Part shown: one piece after another, positions 32,168-39,700 of the stretch
Numbering within the stretch: position 1 is the first letter of the stretch
Layout: each line of letters opens with the position of its first letter
Source: Gordonibacter massiliensis (ex Traore et al. 2017)
Lineage (GTDB): Bacteria; Actinomycetota; Coriobacteriia; Coriobacteriales; Eggerthellaceae
Reading direction: 5' to 3'
Assembly (NCBI GenBank): GCA_900170005.1
Contig: LT827128.1
Coordinates: forward strand, 2,104,168 to 2,168,167
DNA length: 64,000 nt
Notes under the pieces: model-generated
Databases searched by the model: none
What the model was told of the DNA's origin: nothing
The model's input: only the letters and a program-made list of their open reading frames with translations
Translations under genes and position numbers: made by a program

Positions 32168-32238
32168 AAGGTCGGCGGACATGCGGCAGTTCGACGATTT
32201 TGCGATAAATCGGCACGCTGCGGCAGATCATTGCACGC

Positions 32239-32280
32239 AAACGAGTGCCGGCGGCTTCTTGGGGCCGCCGGCACTCGTTT
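32239..32280 (+). terminator. Strong intrinsic terminator of fabH, usable in both directions
   Basis: A perfect 17-bp stem AAACGAGTGCCGGCGGC / GCCGCCGGCACTCGTTT with an 8-base loop, followed by TT. The zinc-ribbon gene ends just beyond it on the other strand, so it probably serves both. Confidence 0.85.
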
Positions 32281-32301
32281 TTAGCTCGGTTTCCTTCGCG
32301 C

Positions 32302-32535
32302 CTAAACGCCCGGCGTCCCCGGGGCGCCCGGAGCTTTCGGCGCCCCGGGAGCACCTGGAGCTTTCGGCGCCCCCGGGGCCCCCGGGGCCTTCGGCGCTCC
32401 CGGTGCGCCGGCCATCGCGGGCGTCGCCGGCAGGGACGCCCCGCACTCGCTGCAGGCCGTCGCGGCGGACGCATTGACCGCGCCGCACTTCGGGCACTTC
32501 TTTTCCGAACTCATCGATGCAGGTCTGAAACACAT
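32302..32535 (-). CDS. Small zinc-ribbon protein with Gly-Ala-Pro repeats
   Basis: A 77-residue protein. Residues 8-35 form a zinc ribbon: KKCPKCGAVNASAATACSEC followed by G, i.e. two CxxCG knuckles. The rest is a repetitive tail of APGAPK units (three copies) ending PGTPGV, a collagen-like but interrupted Gly-X-Y pattern. I start it at ATG 32535 because AAGGAG lies seven bases upstream; the next ATG (32514) has no ribosome site. It is divergent from the first TetR gene and is the first of three small ribbon proteins in the molybdoenzyme region, which share CxxC(G/N)xxN...CxxCG. Confidence 0.7.
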   Translation of the reverse strand: MCFRPASMSSEKKCPKCGAVNASAATACSECGASLPATPAMAGAPGAPKAPGAPGAPKAPGAPGAPKAPGAPGTPGV

Positions 32536-32911
32536 AACGCGGCTCCTTGTCTTCGTTCGTGCCGAGCAGAGCGGAGAGCGTCTCAGGGGAAGACCGCCCT
32601 CCGCATCTACCTGTTCCATGCTAGAGGGGTCGGTGAATGCGAACAATGATCAGATGGCCTCCGACGCCAACCGTCCTTGGACGATCGGCCCCTCGGCGTC
32701 GTACGGAATTGGACGGTAGGGCGAAAGTGTCCAACGCACCGAACCCGCCTTAAGAAACCGGCCAGAAAAGGTTCGTCAAGCCGACCGTGGGGGTTCTGCC
32801 AAAACACGTCGTTCCCTCCATGGGAGAAAAGCCGGTAGCTTATACTGTTCATTGCTCGAAGGAGCGCGCCGCGCGGGTGAAGCGCCATCCCGTCATTGCG
32901 AGGGAGCAACC
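32536..32911. other. Intergenic region between the zinc-ribbon and TetR genes
   Basis: About 375 bases, no gene seen. It must hold divergent promoters. GTCC-TTGGAC and TTGGACGGT-type half-sites around 32680-32715 are candidate TetR operators. Confidence 0.35.
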
Positions 32912-33526
32912 ATGGACAACAACTACACGTCACCGGGTTTCAACACCAAGATGAAGATCGTCGAAGCTCTGGACGCGCTATCGCAAGAAACCTCGTTCGA
33001 ACAGGTGAGCATCCTGCAGATATGCGAGAGGGCCGACATTTCCCGTTCGACGTTCTACCATCACTTCTGTGACAAGAACGCCGTCTTGCAATGGCACTCC
33101 AGCATCGTGTACGAAGCCGGCGTCGACCAGATAGGCCGCACGCTCACCTGGTTCGAAGGCCATTTGCTCACCACGCGCGGGCTCGAGCGCTATCGCAGCC
33201 TCTACTACCGTGCGGGATACTCGAACGAATACGGCGGCGTCAAGCCGTTCTTCGTTCGCCACCACGTCGACACGCTGCGGGAAACCCTGACGGAGTACCA
33301 GAAAAAGGAGCTGACGCCCCTGCTGGATTTCCAGATACGCGCAACCGCAGCCGCAGAGTCCTCCATGGCGAACCTGCGGTACGCAGGCGAGCTGACGCTG
33401 TCGACGAAGGAGTTCTGCACCTATCTGGTGAGCATCGTCCCCCGAGAGCTGTTCGAGGCCCTGCAGGAGCCGGTGACTCCGCGCGGCGACGAGCGGCCGC
33501 CGTTTTTCCTCGGCGCCGTCTGGTAA
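32912..33526 (+). CDS. TetR-family regulator, paralogue 1
   Basis: A 204-residue protein. The N-terminal helix-turn-helix reads KMKIVEALDALSQETSFEQV, then LQICERADISRSTFYHHFCD, the TetR recognition region. The C-terminal ligand/dimer domain has the segment DQIGRTLTWFEGHLLTTRGL, which is closely matched in the second TetR at 48319 (DQTGRTLTWFEGHMNTTNGF); PFF-RH and LTEY are also shared. Both flank molybdoenzyme modules, so they probably sense related phenolic or other small substrates and control the nearby enzyme and carrier genes. ATG 32912 follows AGGGAG. Confidence 0.88.
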   Translation: MDNNYTSPGFNTKMKIVEALDALSQETSFEQVSILQICERADISRSTFYHHFCDKNAVLQWHSSIVYEAGVDQIGRTLTWFEGHLLTTRGLERYRSLYYRAGYSNEYGGVKPFFVRHHVDTLRETLTEYQKKELTPLLDFQIRATAAAESSMANLRYAGELTLSTKEFCTYLVSIVPRELFEALQEPVTPRGDERPPFFLGAVW

Positions 33527-33586
33527 AGCGCCGCATCCCGTCCATCGGCAGCGCGCGCGACGCGCTCGGCGCCGACGCGTCCGCGA

Positions 33587-33670
33587 GCCCTCTGCGCGGG
33601 CGCAGAGGGCGCCGCCCGCAGCAGCCTCAGCCCCGAAAAGCCGCGGTGCCCAGCCGAAGCCGGGCACCGC
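33587..33670. terminator. Two hairpins between convergent TetR and ferredoxin genes
   Basis: GCCCTCTGCG / CGCAGAGGGC at 33587-33610 and GCGGTGCCC / GGGCACCGC at 33643-33670, both perfect. They lie in a 216-bp convergent gap and likely end transcription from both sides. T runs are absent. Confidence 0.55.
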
Positions 33671-33742
33671 AAGCAACTCAACCACTATAGCAGTAACGAG
33701 CACGCCGCCAACGACAAGCTACGTCGGCGAAAAGCGGCACGC

Positions 33743-34819
33743 CTACGCCTGGGCCGCCGCCTTCTTCGCGGCGAGCTCCGCGGCCTTCTCCTTGACGAGC
33801 TCGGTCAGGTCGGCCTTGCAGAACTGGCAGCGGATGGAACCCGCCTCGGCGTTCGTGTTCACCTTCTTGCCGCACGAAGGGCACACGACGGCGAAGTTCG
33901 CCGTGGCGGGGGCGACCGTCTTCATCGATGCGCGCATCTCCGTCCATTTCAGCTCGGCGGCCGCGCGCTGCGCACGCGCTGTCTCGGCGGCCGAAGGATA
34001 GGCGCTGCGATCGCCGGAGAACTCCAGCTCGATGTCGCCCACGAACCGGTCGATCTCGCGCACGTCGGTCTGCACCGTCTTGTCGGCGTACCCGTCAGCG
34101 GAAAGGTCGATGCGGTAAACGTCGGCCTCCACCTGGTCGAACTTGAAATCGCCGAAGTCGTCCGTCGTCGTTTCGAGCGTCTTGCCGTCGGAGCCGGTCA
34201 GCTTCACCTCCGCACCGACGACCACTTCCTCCACCTCGGGGTCGAACACGAGGCCGGCCACGAAGCGCTTCGGGTAGTTCAGGTAATACACGCGCGGCCC
34301 GGCGCCGTCGAGCTCGGAGAGCGTGGTGGCCTCGTTCAGGTCGACCTCGCTTTCCTCGACGTAGCGCAGCGCCTCCGTCGGGCAGGCGTCCACGCAGCGC
34401 GGCACGTCCCAACCGTTGTCCAGCAGATGGGCGCAACCGGTGCATTTCTGCGGCAGGTAGAGCTCCTCGTTGTAGTACACGGCGCCCACCGGACATGCGT
34501 CGGCTATCTCGCGCTTGCCCTTCGCCTTCTCGGGGTCGATGATCACCAGGCCGTCCTCGCGGCGGTGCACCGCGTCCGGCGCGGCCTTCATGCAGGCGGC
34601 GTCCTCGCAGTGGTTGCACATCCAGGGGATGTAGGACAGGCGCACCACGGGAACCTGGCCGCGCTCCTTCTCCTTCACCTTCATCCAGAACTGGCCCGTG
34701 AGCGGCTGCGCTTCGGCATAGGGGGGCCACGCCTGGTTGCAGTGCTCGTCCTTGCAGGCCACCTGGCAGTTATGGCAGCCGTTGCACTTGTCTATATCGA
34801 CGACGAATACCTTGCTCAT
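33743..34819 (-). CDS. Transhydroxylase-like beta subunit: ferredoxin, Cna B-like domain and zinc ribbon
   Basis: A 358-residue protein. Residues 1-195 are a DmsB-type ferredoxin with three 4Fe-4S groups: CNGCHNCQVACKDEH, CNHCEDAACMKAAP...CPVGAVYY, and CTGCAHLL...CVDACPTEAL. Residues about 200-290 form a Cna B-like beta domain (VVGAEVKLTGSDGKTLETTT, DVYRIDLSADGYADKTV), the layout described for the small subunit of pyrogallol-phloroglucinol transhydroxylase. The C-terminus adds a zinc ribbon (VCPSCGKKVN...RCQFCKADL) and a Lys/Ala helix. It follows the catalytic subunit by two bases on the same strand. ATG 34819 has AAGGAG upstream. It has no signal peptide, so the complex is cytoplasmic. Confidence 0.88.
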   Translation of the reverse strand: MSKVFVVDIDKCNGCHNCQVACKDEHCNQAWPPYAEAQPLTGQFWMKVKEKERGQVPVVRLSYIPWMCNHCEDAACMKAAPDAVHRREDGLVIIDPEKAKGKREIADACPVGAVYYNEELYLPQKCTGCAHLLDNGWDVPRCVDACPTEALRYVEESEVDLNEATTLSELDGAGPRVYYLNYPKRFVAGLVFDPEVEEVVVGAEVKLTGSDGKTLETTTDDFGDFKFDQVEADVYRIDLSADGYADKTVQTDVREIDRFVGDIELEFSGDRSAYPSAAETARAQRAAAELKWTEMRASMKTVAPATANFAVVCPSCGKKVNTNAEAGSIRCQFCKADLTELVKEKAAELAAKKAAAQA

Positions 34820-34821
34820 CT

Positions 34822-37431
34822 CTACTCTCCTTTTACCAGGTACGCTTCGGGGATGTGCCCCGTCGCAGGGTCGTAGTCGCGCGCGAACTCCTCGGGGTAC
34901 CGCTGCGCCAGCTCGAGGACGTCCACCTTCGCCACGTTCACCAGGAAGCTGTTGGTCACCTCGCCCGCGCAGTTCTCGGACGTGGTCTCGGGGGTGCAGA
35001 TGAGGTTGTTCGCGCCGCCGCGGTCCAGGCCCTTGCGGCCGCCGACGATGGCGTCGACGCGCGCGCCGTGGTCCTGGTACAGCACGCCGGGACGGATGCG
35101 CTCGGTCACATGCGCGGCGCCGAGCACCGTGCCGCGCTCGTTGTACAGCTTCACCACGTCGTGGTGCTCGATGCCCAAGCGCTTCGCGTCCACCGGATTG
35201 ATCCACACGGGCTCGTACTTGTAGCCGTCGGGGCCGGTTATCTTGCAGGTGTCGATCTCACGCAGCCACGGCACGTCGTCGAGGTTCGCGTGCACGCGCC
35301 AACGCGGGTGGTTCGACATGAGCGGGAACGGGTAGTCCTGGGCGCGGTCGGACGTGACGCGCTCGTGGTGCCGATCGGTCTCCTCGATCCACTGCGGATA
35401 GGGGGCGCGCACCTTGTCGTCGGGGAAGTACGAGGCCAGCACCGTGGAGTAGTACTCGAGCTTGCCCGTCGGCGTGTCCAAGGGGTTGCCCTCGGGGTCG
35501 TCGTGGAAGGCTATGAGGCCGGCCGGCTCGTCCTCCCAACCCTCGATCACCGGCGAGCACCAGAAGCGCTGCTCCTTGAGCTCCTCGTAGGTGATGCGGT
35601 CGGCGATGCCGCTGTCCTCGAAGCCCTTGCGCAGAACCGCCTCGCAGTCCATACCACCCGTGTAGCGCTCGACCAGGTTCTCGTAGGCACCGCCGTACTG
35701 CTCCAGCTTGCGCGCGACCTCGCACACCGTCTCGAACTCCGACTTGGCCTCGCCCACGCGGTCGACAGCCTGCTCCTCGAGGTAGAGCATGGCAGTCTGG
35801 CCGTTGTAGTTGTCGCCGCTCAGGTCGGGGCATTCCATCATGGTGGCCGTGGGCATGATGATGTCGGCGAACAGCGTGTCGTTCTCCATCCAAGGATGCT
35901 GCATGACGAGGCACTCGACGTTCGGCGAGCGCAGCGCCTCTTCGAACTCGAAGCCGCCGTTCCAGCACGTCGACCAGCATGGCGCGTCCGACCAGATCAT
36001 CTTCACGCCCTCGTTGCCGGGCAGGGGGAACTGGAACTTCTCCAGCTGGTCCTCCTTCGGGTAGCCGGCCGCCGTATGGCCGTACCACTCGACCGGCGGG
36101 TTCATGATGGCCTGCGGAAGCTTCGTCTTCACGATGAACGACTTGCCCATGTCCATGTCGAAGCCGTGGTAGGCGCTCTCGGTGCTGGGGTAGATCTCGC
36201 TGCGCGGAACGGGGCTCTTGCTGGGAAGGCCGAACAGCGTCCACTCGATGAACTGGAACTGGTTCGCGCCGGGCTTGCCGAGCGACTGCATGCCGAGCAG
36301 CGCCACCTCCAAGCGGGCCGGTTCGTGCGAGAAGCACGAGCGGATGTACCCGCCGCCGTTGCAGTGTCCGATGGACACGTTCGACTTCGCCCAGTAGCGC
36401 GCCAGCGCCTTGATGGTGTACGCCTTGACGCCGCACTTCTCCTCGGCCCACTTCGGGGTCTTCGGCGTGCCGTCTTCGAGGTTGCCCAGCACGTACTGCG
36501 CGAACCAGTCGAAGCCGTCGGCATGGGTGGCGATGTAATCTTTGTCGTAAAGGTCTTCCGTCAGCCACACGTAGGCGATGGCAAGCTGCAGGGCGGCGTC
36601 GGTGTTGGGGATGACGGGGATCCACTTGTCGGCGTGCACCGCGTTCGTGTAGTTCACGTCGGGGCAGATGAAGATGGACTTCACGCCGATCTCGTTGAAC
36701 CAGTAGCACATGCGCGAGGGCAGCTGGCCGCCCCAGCCCCACGGCGTGGTCTCGGGGTCCGCGCCCCAGTACAGCACCGCGTCGCCGTGCTCGGTGATGT
36801 CCTTGAACACGCCGTTCTGGTACACGTTCTGGCCCACCGGGTCCATGCCCCAGATCCACTTGGCGCCCCAGTACCAGCCTTCCCAGCTGTCGGCGTTGCG
36901 CGCCTGGATCGTGCAGCCGCCCACCATGTTGAGCAGCGAGATCTGGCAGCCGTGCGAGCCGCCGTAGTTCTTGGCCTCGCCGTGGCCCTCGCCCTGGCAG
37001 TAGATCGAGTAGGGGCCGTACGCGTCGTGGACGCGCTTGATCTCGGCGGCGACCAGGCTGGTGGCCTCGTCCCAGCTGATGCGCTCGTACTTCGAGATGC
37101 CGCGGTTCTGCGGGTTGCGCTCGCCGTTCGGATCCCAGTCCACGCGCTTCAGGGGATAGGGTATGCGGTTCGGCGAATAGGTGCGCGTCTTGTAGGCCAG
37201 GCTGATGGGTGGAAGCAGGGTCTTGAACCCCGGGTCGAACACGCGCCCGTCCTTCTCGAGCGACCACATGCGCAGCTCTTCGCGCGTGTAGTGCTCGTCG
37301 AAGTGCACCGGCCTGATGCGGACGACCTTTCCGTCCTTGACGTCGACGTCGGCGGCGTTCGACGACAATCCGAACCCGCAGAAGCCAAGGCTCTTCGTCG
37401 TCGTCCTATCGGCGATGGTGACCTTTGCCAT
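34822..37431 (-). CDS. Transhydroxylase-like molybdopterin oxidoreductase, catalytic alpha subunit
   Basis: An 869-residue enzyme of the DMSO-reductase superfamily that resembles the pyrogallol hydroxytransferase large subunit along its length: IPYPLKRVDWDPNGERNP, YERISWDEAT, ARNADSWEGWYWGA, DPETTPWGW and HPRWRVHANLDDVPW. His150 and Asp181 align by eye with the catalytic His and Asp reported for transhydroxylase. The N-terminus has a single Cys (GFCGFG), so it cannot bind the usual 4Fe-4S cluster, also as in transhydroxylase. There is no Tat signal. Catechol dehydroxylases of gut Eggerthellaceae belong to this broad group, so dehydroxylation of a phenolic compound is possible. It is followed by its beta subunit and preceded by an MFS gene. 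Confidence 0.85.
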   Translation of the reverse strand: MAKVTIADRTTTKSLGFCGFGLSSNAADVDVKDGKVVRIRPVHFDEHYTREELRMWSLEKDGRVFDPGFKTLLPPISLAYKTRTYSPNRIPYPLKRVDWDPNGERNPQNRGISKYERISWDEATSLVAAEIKRVHDAYGPYSIYCQGEGHGEAKNYGGSHGCQISLLNMVGGCTIQARNADSWEGWYWGAKWIWGMDPVGQNVYQNGVFKDITEHGDAVLYWGADPETTPWGWGGQLPSRMCYWFNEIGVKSIFICPDVNYTNAVHADKWIPVIPNTDAALQLAIAYVWLTEDLYDKDYIATHADGFDWFAQYVLGNLEDGTPKTPKWAEEKCGVKAYTIKALARYWAKSNVSIGHCNGGGYIRSCFSHEPARLEVALLGMQSLGKPGANQFQFIEWTLFGLPSKSPVPRSEIYPSTESAYHGFDMDMGKSFIVKTKLPQAIMNPPVEWYGHTAAGYPKEDQLEKFQFPLPGNEGVKMIWSDAPCWSTCWNGGFEFEEALRSPNVECLVMQHPWMENDTLFADIIMPTATMMECPDLSGDNYNGQTAMLYLEEQAVDRVGEAKSEFETVCEVARKLEQYGGAYENLVERYTGGMDCEAVLRKGFEDSGIADRITYEELKEQRFWCSPVIEGWEDEPAGLIAFHDDPEGNPLDTPTGKLEYYSTVLASYFPDDKVRAPYPQWIEETDRHHERVTSDRAQDYPFPLMSNHPRWRVHANLDDVPWLREIDTCKITGPDGYKYEPVWINPVDAKRLGIEHHDVVKLYNERGTVLGAAHVTERIRPGVLYQDHGARVDAIVGGRKGLDRGGANNLICTPETTSENCAGEVTNSFLVNVAKVDVLELAQRYPEEFARDYDPATGHIPEAYLVKGE

Positions 37432-37546
37432 AGCGTTCCTCCTTTACGTGATCTTGCTTTCTCGTCTCTTGGTTTTCGTATGCCTGTGGAGCCCGTCGCT
37501 CGGATGCCGCCGCAAGCGCGCCGGCATCGCCTGCGAACGAGCTTTC

Positions 37547-38797
37547 CTATGCGGCTGTGCTGAGCGTGTCCGAATCCCCCTGATCGGCGAGCTGTTGGTG
37601 TATCTTGCCCTTGGCGCCCAGCTCGGGGGTGACGAGCATGACGACGCCACCCGCGATGACGCAAACGGAGAGGCAGACGAAGAACATGACCATGTTGCCG
37701 CCGCACAGCGGGGTGATGATGAACGACGGGATGATGAACGCGGCCAGGTTCTGGAAGAAGGTCTGGATGCCGCCCGCCGTGCCCATGTACTCGGGCTTGA
37801 TCGACGGGATGAGGCCGACGCAACCCTTGATGAGGGCGACGTTGCCCCAAGACACGAAGCAGCCGATGATGATCAGCGGCAGCGTGGCACCGCTCAGGGG
37901 CATAGCCCAACCGGCGATCAATAGCGCGTTGCCCACGAACACGCCGATGCACAGAACCGGCTTGATGCGCCCGATCTTGTCAGCCAAGGGGCCCATGATC
38001 CAGTTGGACGGCATGCCCACCAGGTTGATGAACGAAGCCCAGACGGCGGCCGTGACAGGGTCGAGGCCCTTGCCGATCAAGCCGCTGGGAACGTTGCCGG
38101 AATAGGCGGCCGACGCGCACATGGAAAGGACCATGGCCAGGCTGACGGCCAGCAGCAGCTTGTTGCCCAAGACGGACTTGACGGCCTTCATGCTGTACTC
38201 GTCCTTCTCGAACACGGCGTTCTTCGGCATGCGGGCGAACGCGAACCACACGACGGTGGCCACCAGGTAGATGATGCCGGTCACCACGAACATCTGGTTG
38301 ACGTCCTGGATGACGGAGGCCAGGGCCATGCAGGCCGTCACGCCGATGCCGGCGCCGGAGACGTACAACGTCATGGCGGTGGTGACCTGGCGGATGCCGA
38401 ACCAGGCGCGCAGGAACTTGACGGAGTTGGCGTTCATGCCCGCCAAACCCAGGCCCATGCCGAAGCAGCAGATGTAGACGCCCCAGAACGACGTCATGAA
38501 AATCCTCGCCACGGCGAAGCACAACGACAGGAACATGCCGATGCCCATGATCTTCGTGACGCCGAACTTGTCCGCCAGGATGCCCATGGGAATGGAGAAG
38601 AGGGCGCCCGTCAGAAAGCCGATCATCGTCAGCTGGACGAACTCTCCCTGGGTCGCCCCCATCTCCCCCATGAACGTCCCGGAATAGGCGCCGACCACCG
38701 TCAGCGAGCCCATCAGGCACGCATGCATCAAACCGATGCAGACGACCATGAGCCACCGCTTGGGCGACCGGTACTGCAGTTCTTTGTTTTCGTTCAT
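37547..38797 (-). CDS. MFS transporter of the transhydroxylase-like module
   Basis: A 416-residue carrier with about twelve helices. The first half has the loop motif GILADKFGVTKIMGIG and the second half the copy GPLADKIGRIKPVLCIG. The segments VGAYSGTFMGEMGATQGEFV and SVKFLRAWFGIRQVTTAMTL are typical of anion/small-acid carriers of the OFA/NNP-like type. It lies 115 bases upstream of the alpha subunit on the same strand, so it probably imports the substrate or exchanges substrate and product. ATG 38797 has a perfect AAGGAGG. Confidence 0.85.
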   Translation of the reverse strand: MNENKELQYRSPKRWLMVVCIGLMHACLMGSLTVVGAYSGTFMGEMGATQGEFVQLTMIGFLTGALFSIPMGILADKFGVTKIMGIGMFLSLCFAVARIFMTSFWGVYICCFGMGLGLAGMNANSVKFLRAWFGIRQVTTAMTLYVSGAGIGVTACMALASVIQDVNQMFVVTGIIYLVATVVWFAFARMPKNAVFEKDEYSMKAVKSVLGNKLLLAVSLAMVLSMCASAAYSGNVPSGLIGKGLDPVTAAVWASFINLVGMPSNWIMGPLADKIGRIKPVLCIGVFVGNALLIAGWAMPLSGATLPLIIIGCFVSWGNVALIKGCVGLIPSIKPEYMGTAGGIQTFFQNLAAFIIPSFIITPLCGGNMVMFFVCLSVCVIAGGVVMLVTPELGAKGKIHQQLADQGDSDTLSTAA

Positions 38798-38861
38798 GTG
38801 ATACCTCCTTGTTGTGAAACCGGTATTCCCCTTCAACGCCGATGCGAGTGATGCGGCCCCG

Positions 38862-39059
38862 TCAATCGCATCGGCGTTGCACAGGCTGTCGAGCGCCCGG
38901 TGCCTTGGGCAGCGGCTTTCCGCATGCCGCGCAGGCAGCCGCATCGGCGGCGTTCTGCGTGTTGCAGAAAAGGCAGAACCCGGGAGCGTTCGGTTTTGAA
39001 ACGTTCTTGGAGACGGGCCCGCACTTCCCGCAATGGACGCAAGCGAAACACCGCGGCAC
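38862..39059 (-). CDS. Small zinc-ribbon protein
   Basis: A 65-residue Cys-rich protein: PRCFACVHCGKCGP at the N-terminus, then CLFCNTQNAADAAACAACGK. The second part has the same CxxC-N/G-xxN ... CxxCG layout as the ribbons at 32302 and 46580. It ends in a basic tail. The GTG start at 39059 is supported by GGGAGG eight bases upstream. It lies between the short ferredoxin and the MFS gene on the same strand. It is probably a metal-binding accessory or a partner of the molybdoenzymes, but no function is known. Confidence 0.7.
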   Translation of the reverse strand: MPRCFACVHCGKCGPVSKNVSKPNAPGFCLFCNTQNAADAAACAACGKPLPKAPGARQPVQRRCD

Positions 39060-39086
39060 GGACCCGCCTCCCTTACCCTCGAACGG

Positions 39087-39440
39087 TTAGTCCACCGGAG
39101 CCCACAGAACCTGCTTCGGCTTCCGAGCCAGCTCCGCCGCCATCTCCTCGACGGTGCCGAAGCGCATGCAGTCGCCCAGGCAGTTGTGCACGCACACGGG
39201 CTCGCGGCCGTCTTCCACGCGGCTCGCGCACAGGTCGCACAGGTCGGTGGGCACGGGTATCTTGTTCCAGTTGAAGCAGCTGCCCTCGTCCTTGGCGTCG
39301 TCCTTCTGCCAGGGACCCTCGTCCAGCACGCGGATGCCCCACTTGCCCACGGGGAAGTTATGCTCCTCCTTGCAGGCCACCTCGCAGGACTGGCAGCCCG
39401 TGCAGTACTCGTAGTCGATCAAAAGCGCGTATTTAGGCAT
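39087..39440 (-). CDS. Short two-cluster ferredoxin of module 2
   Basis: A 117-residue protein: CTGCQSCEVACKEEHNFPVG at residues 13-32 and CDLCASRVEDGREPVCVHNC followed by LGDC, enough for two 4Fe-4S clusters. It is shorter than DmsB-type subunits, which carry four. It matches the ferredoxin at 43666 along its length (GKWGIRVLDEGPW versus GKWGIKVTEDGPW). It is two bases downstream of the C-terminal fragment of the catalytic subunit and should be its electron donor. ATG 39440. Confidence 0.88.
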   Translation of the reverse strand: MPKYALLIDYEYCTGCQSCEVACKEEHNFPVGKWGIRVLDEGPWQKDDAKDEGSCFNWNKIPVPTDLCDLCASRVEDGREPVCVHNCLGDCMRFGTVEEMAAELARKPKQVLWAPVD

Positions 39441-39442
39441 GG

Positions 39443-39691
39443 TTACACCAGCTTTCCAAACTTCTCGGCGAACGCGTTCATGTCCACGTCGTAGCTCTCC
39501 TTCAGGGGAACGACGTTGCAGCAGGCGCTCTTGTAGGGGGCGCCGAATCCGAGCGCATTGTTGTGGTGCATGGGCACCAGGTCGTTGCAGTTCGACTGCC
39601 ACACGCCGAACAGGCTGGGCTCGCTGCCGTCCTGCTCGGGGAACCACCACCCGTGGTCGGCCTCCACGTGGCCCTGCTTGATGGTGGGCAT
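39443..39691 (-). pseudogene. Detached C-terminal end of the module 2 molybdopterin oxidoreductase
   Basis: Eighty-two residues starting MPTIKQGHVEADHGWWFPEQ and ending SYDVDMNAFAEKFGKLV. They align with the C-terminus of the paralogue at 44014 (VVHAHHGWWFPEQDGEEPNL, then LGFGNTFKCQICN). The fragment is in the same frame as the gene at 39701: the stop TAG (39701-39703) is followed directly by GCC CGC CTC ATG. It has no ribosome site of its own. It is therefore the end of that gene, cut off by a single nonsense codon, unless the codon is read through. Confidence 0.85.
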
Positions 39692-39700
39692 GAGGCGGGC

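Noticed and set aside
34855-37563. A 902-codon open frame opposite the transhydroxylase-like alpha subunit
   Set aside because: Antisense shadow; composition is biased and no motif is present, while the minus-strand product aligns with a known family throughout.
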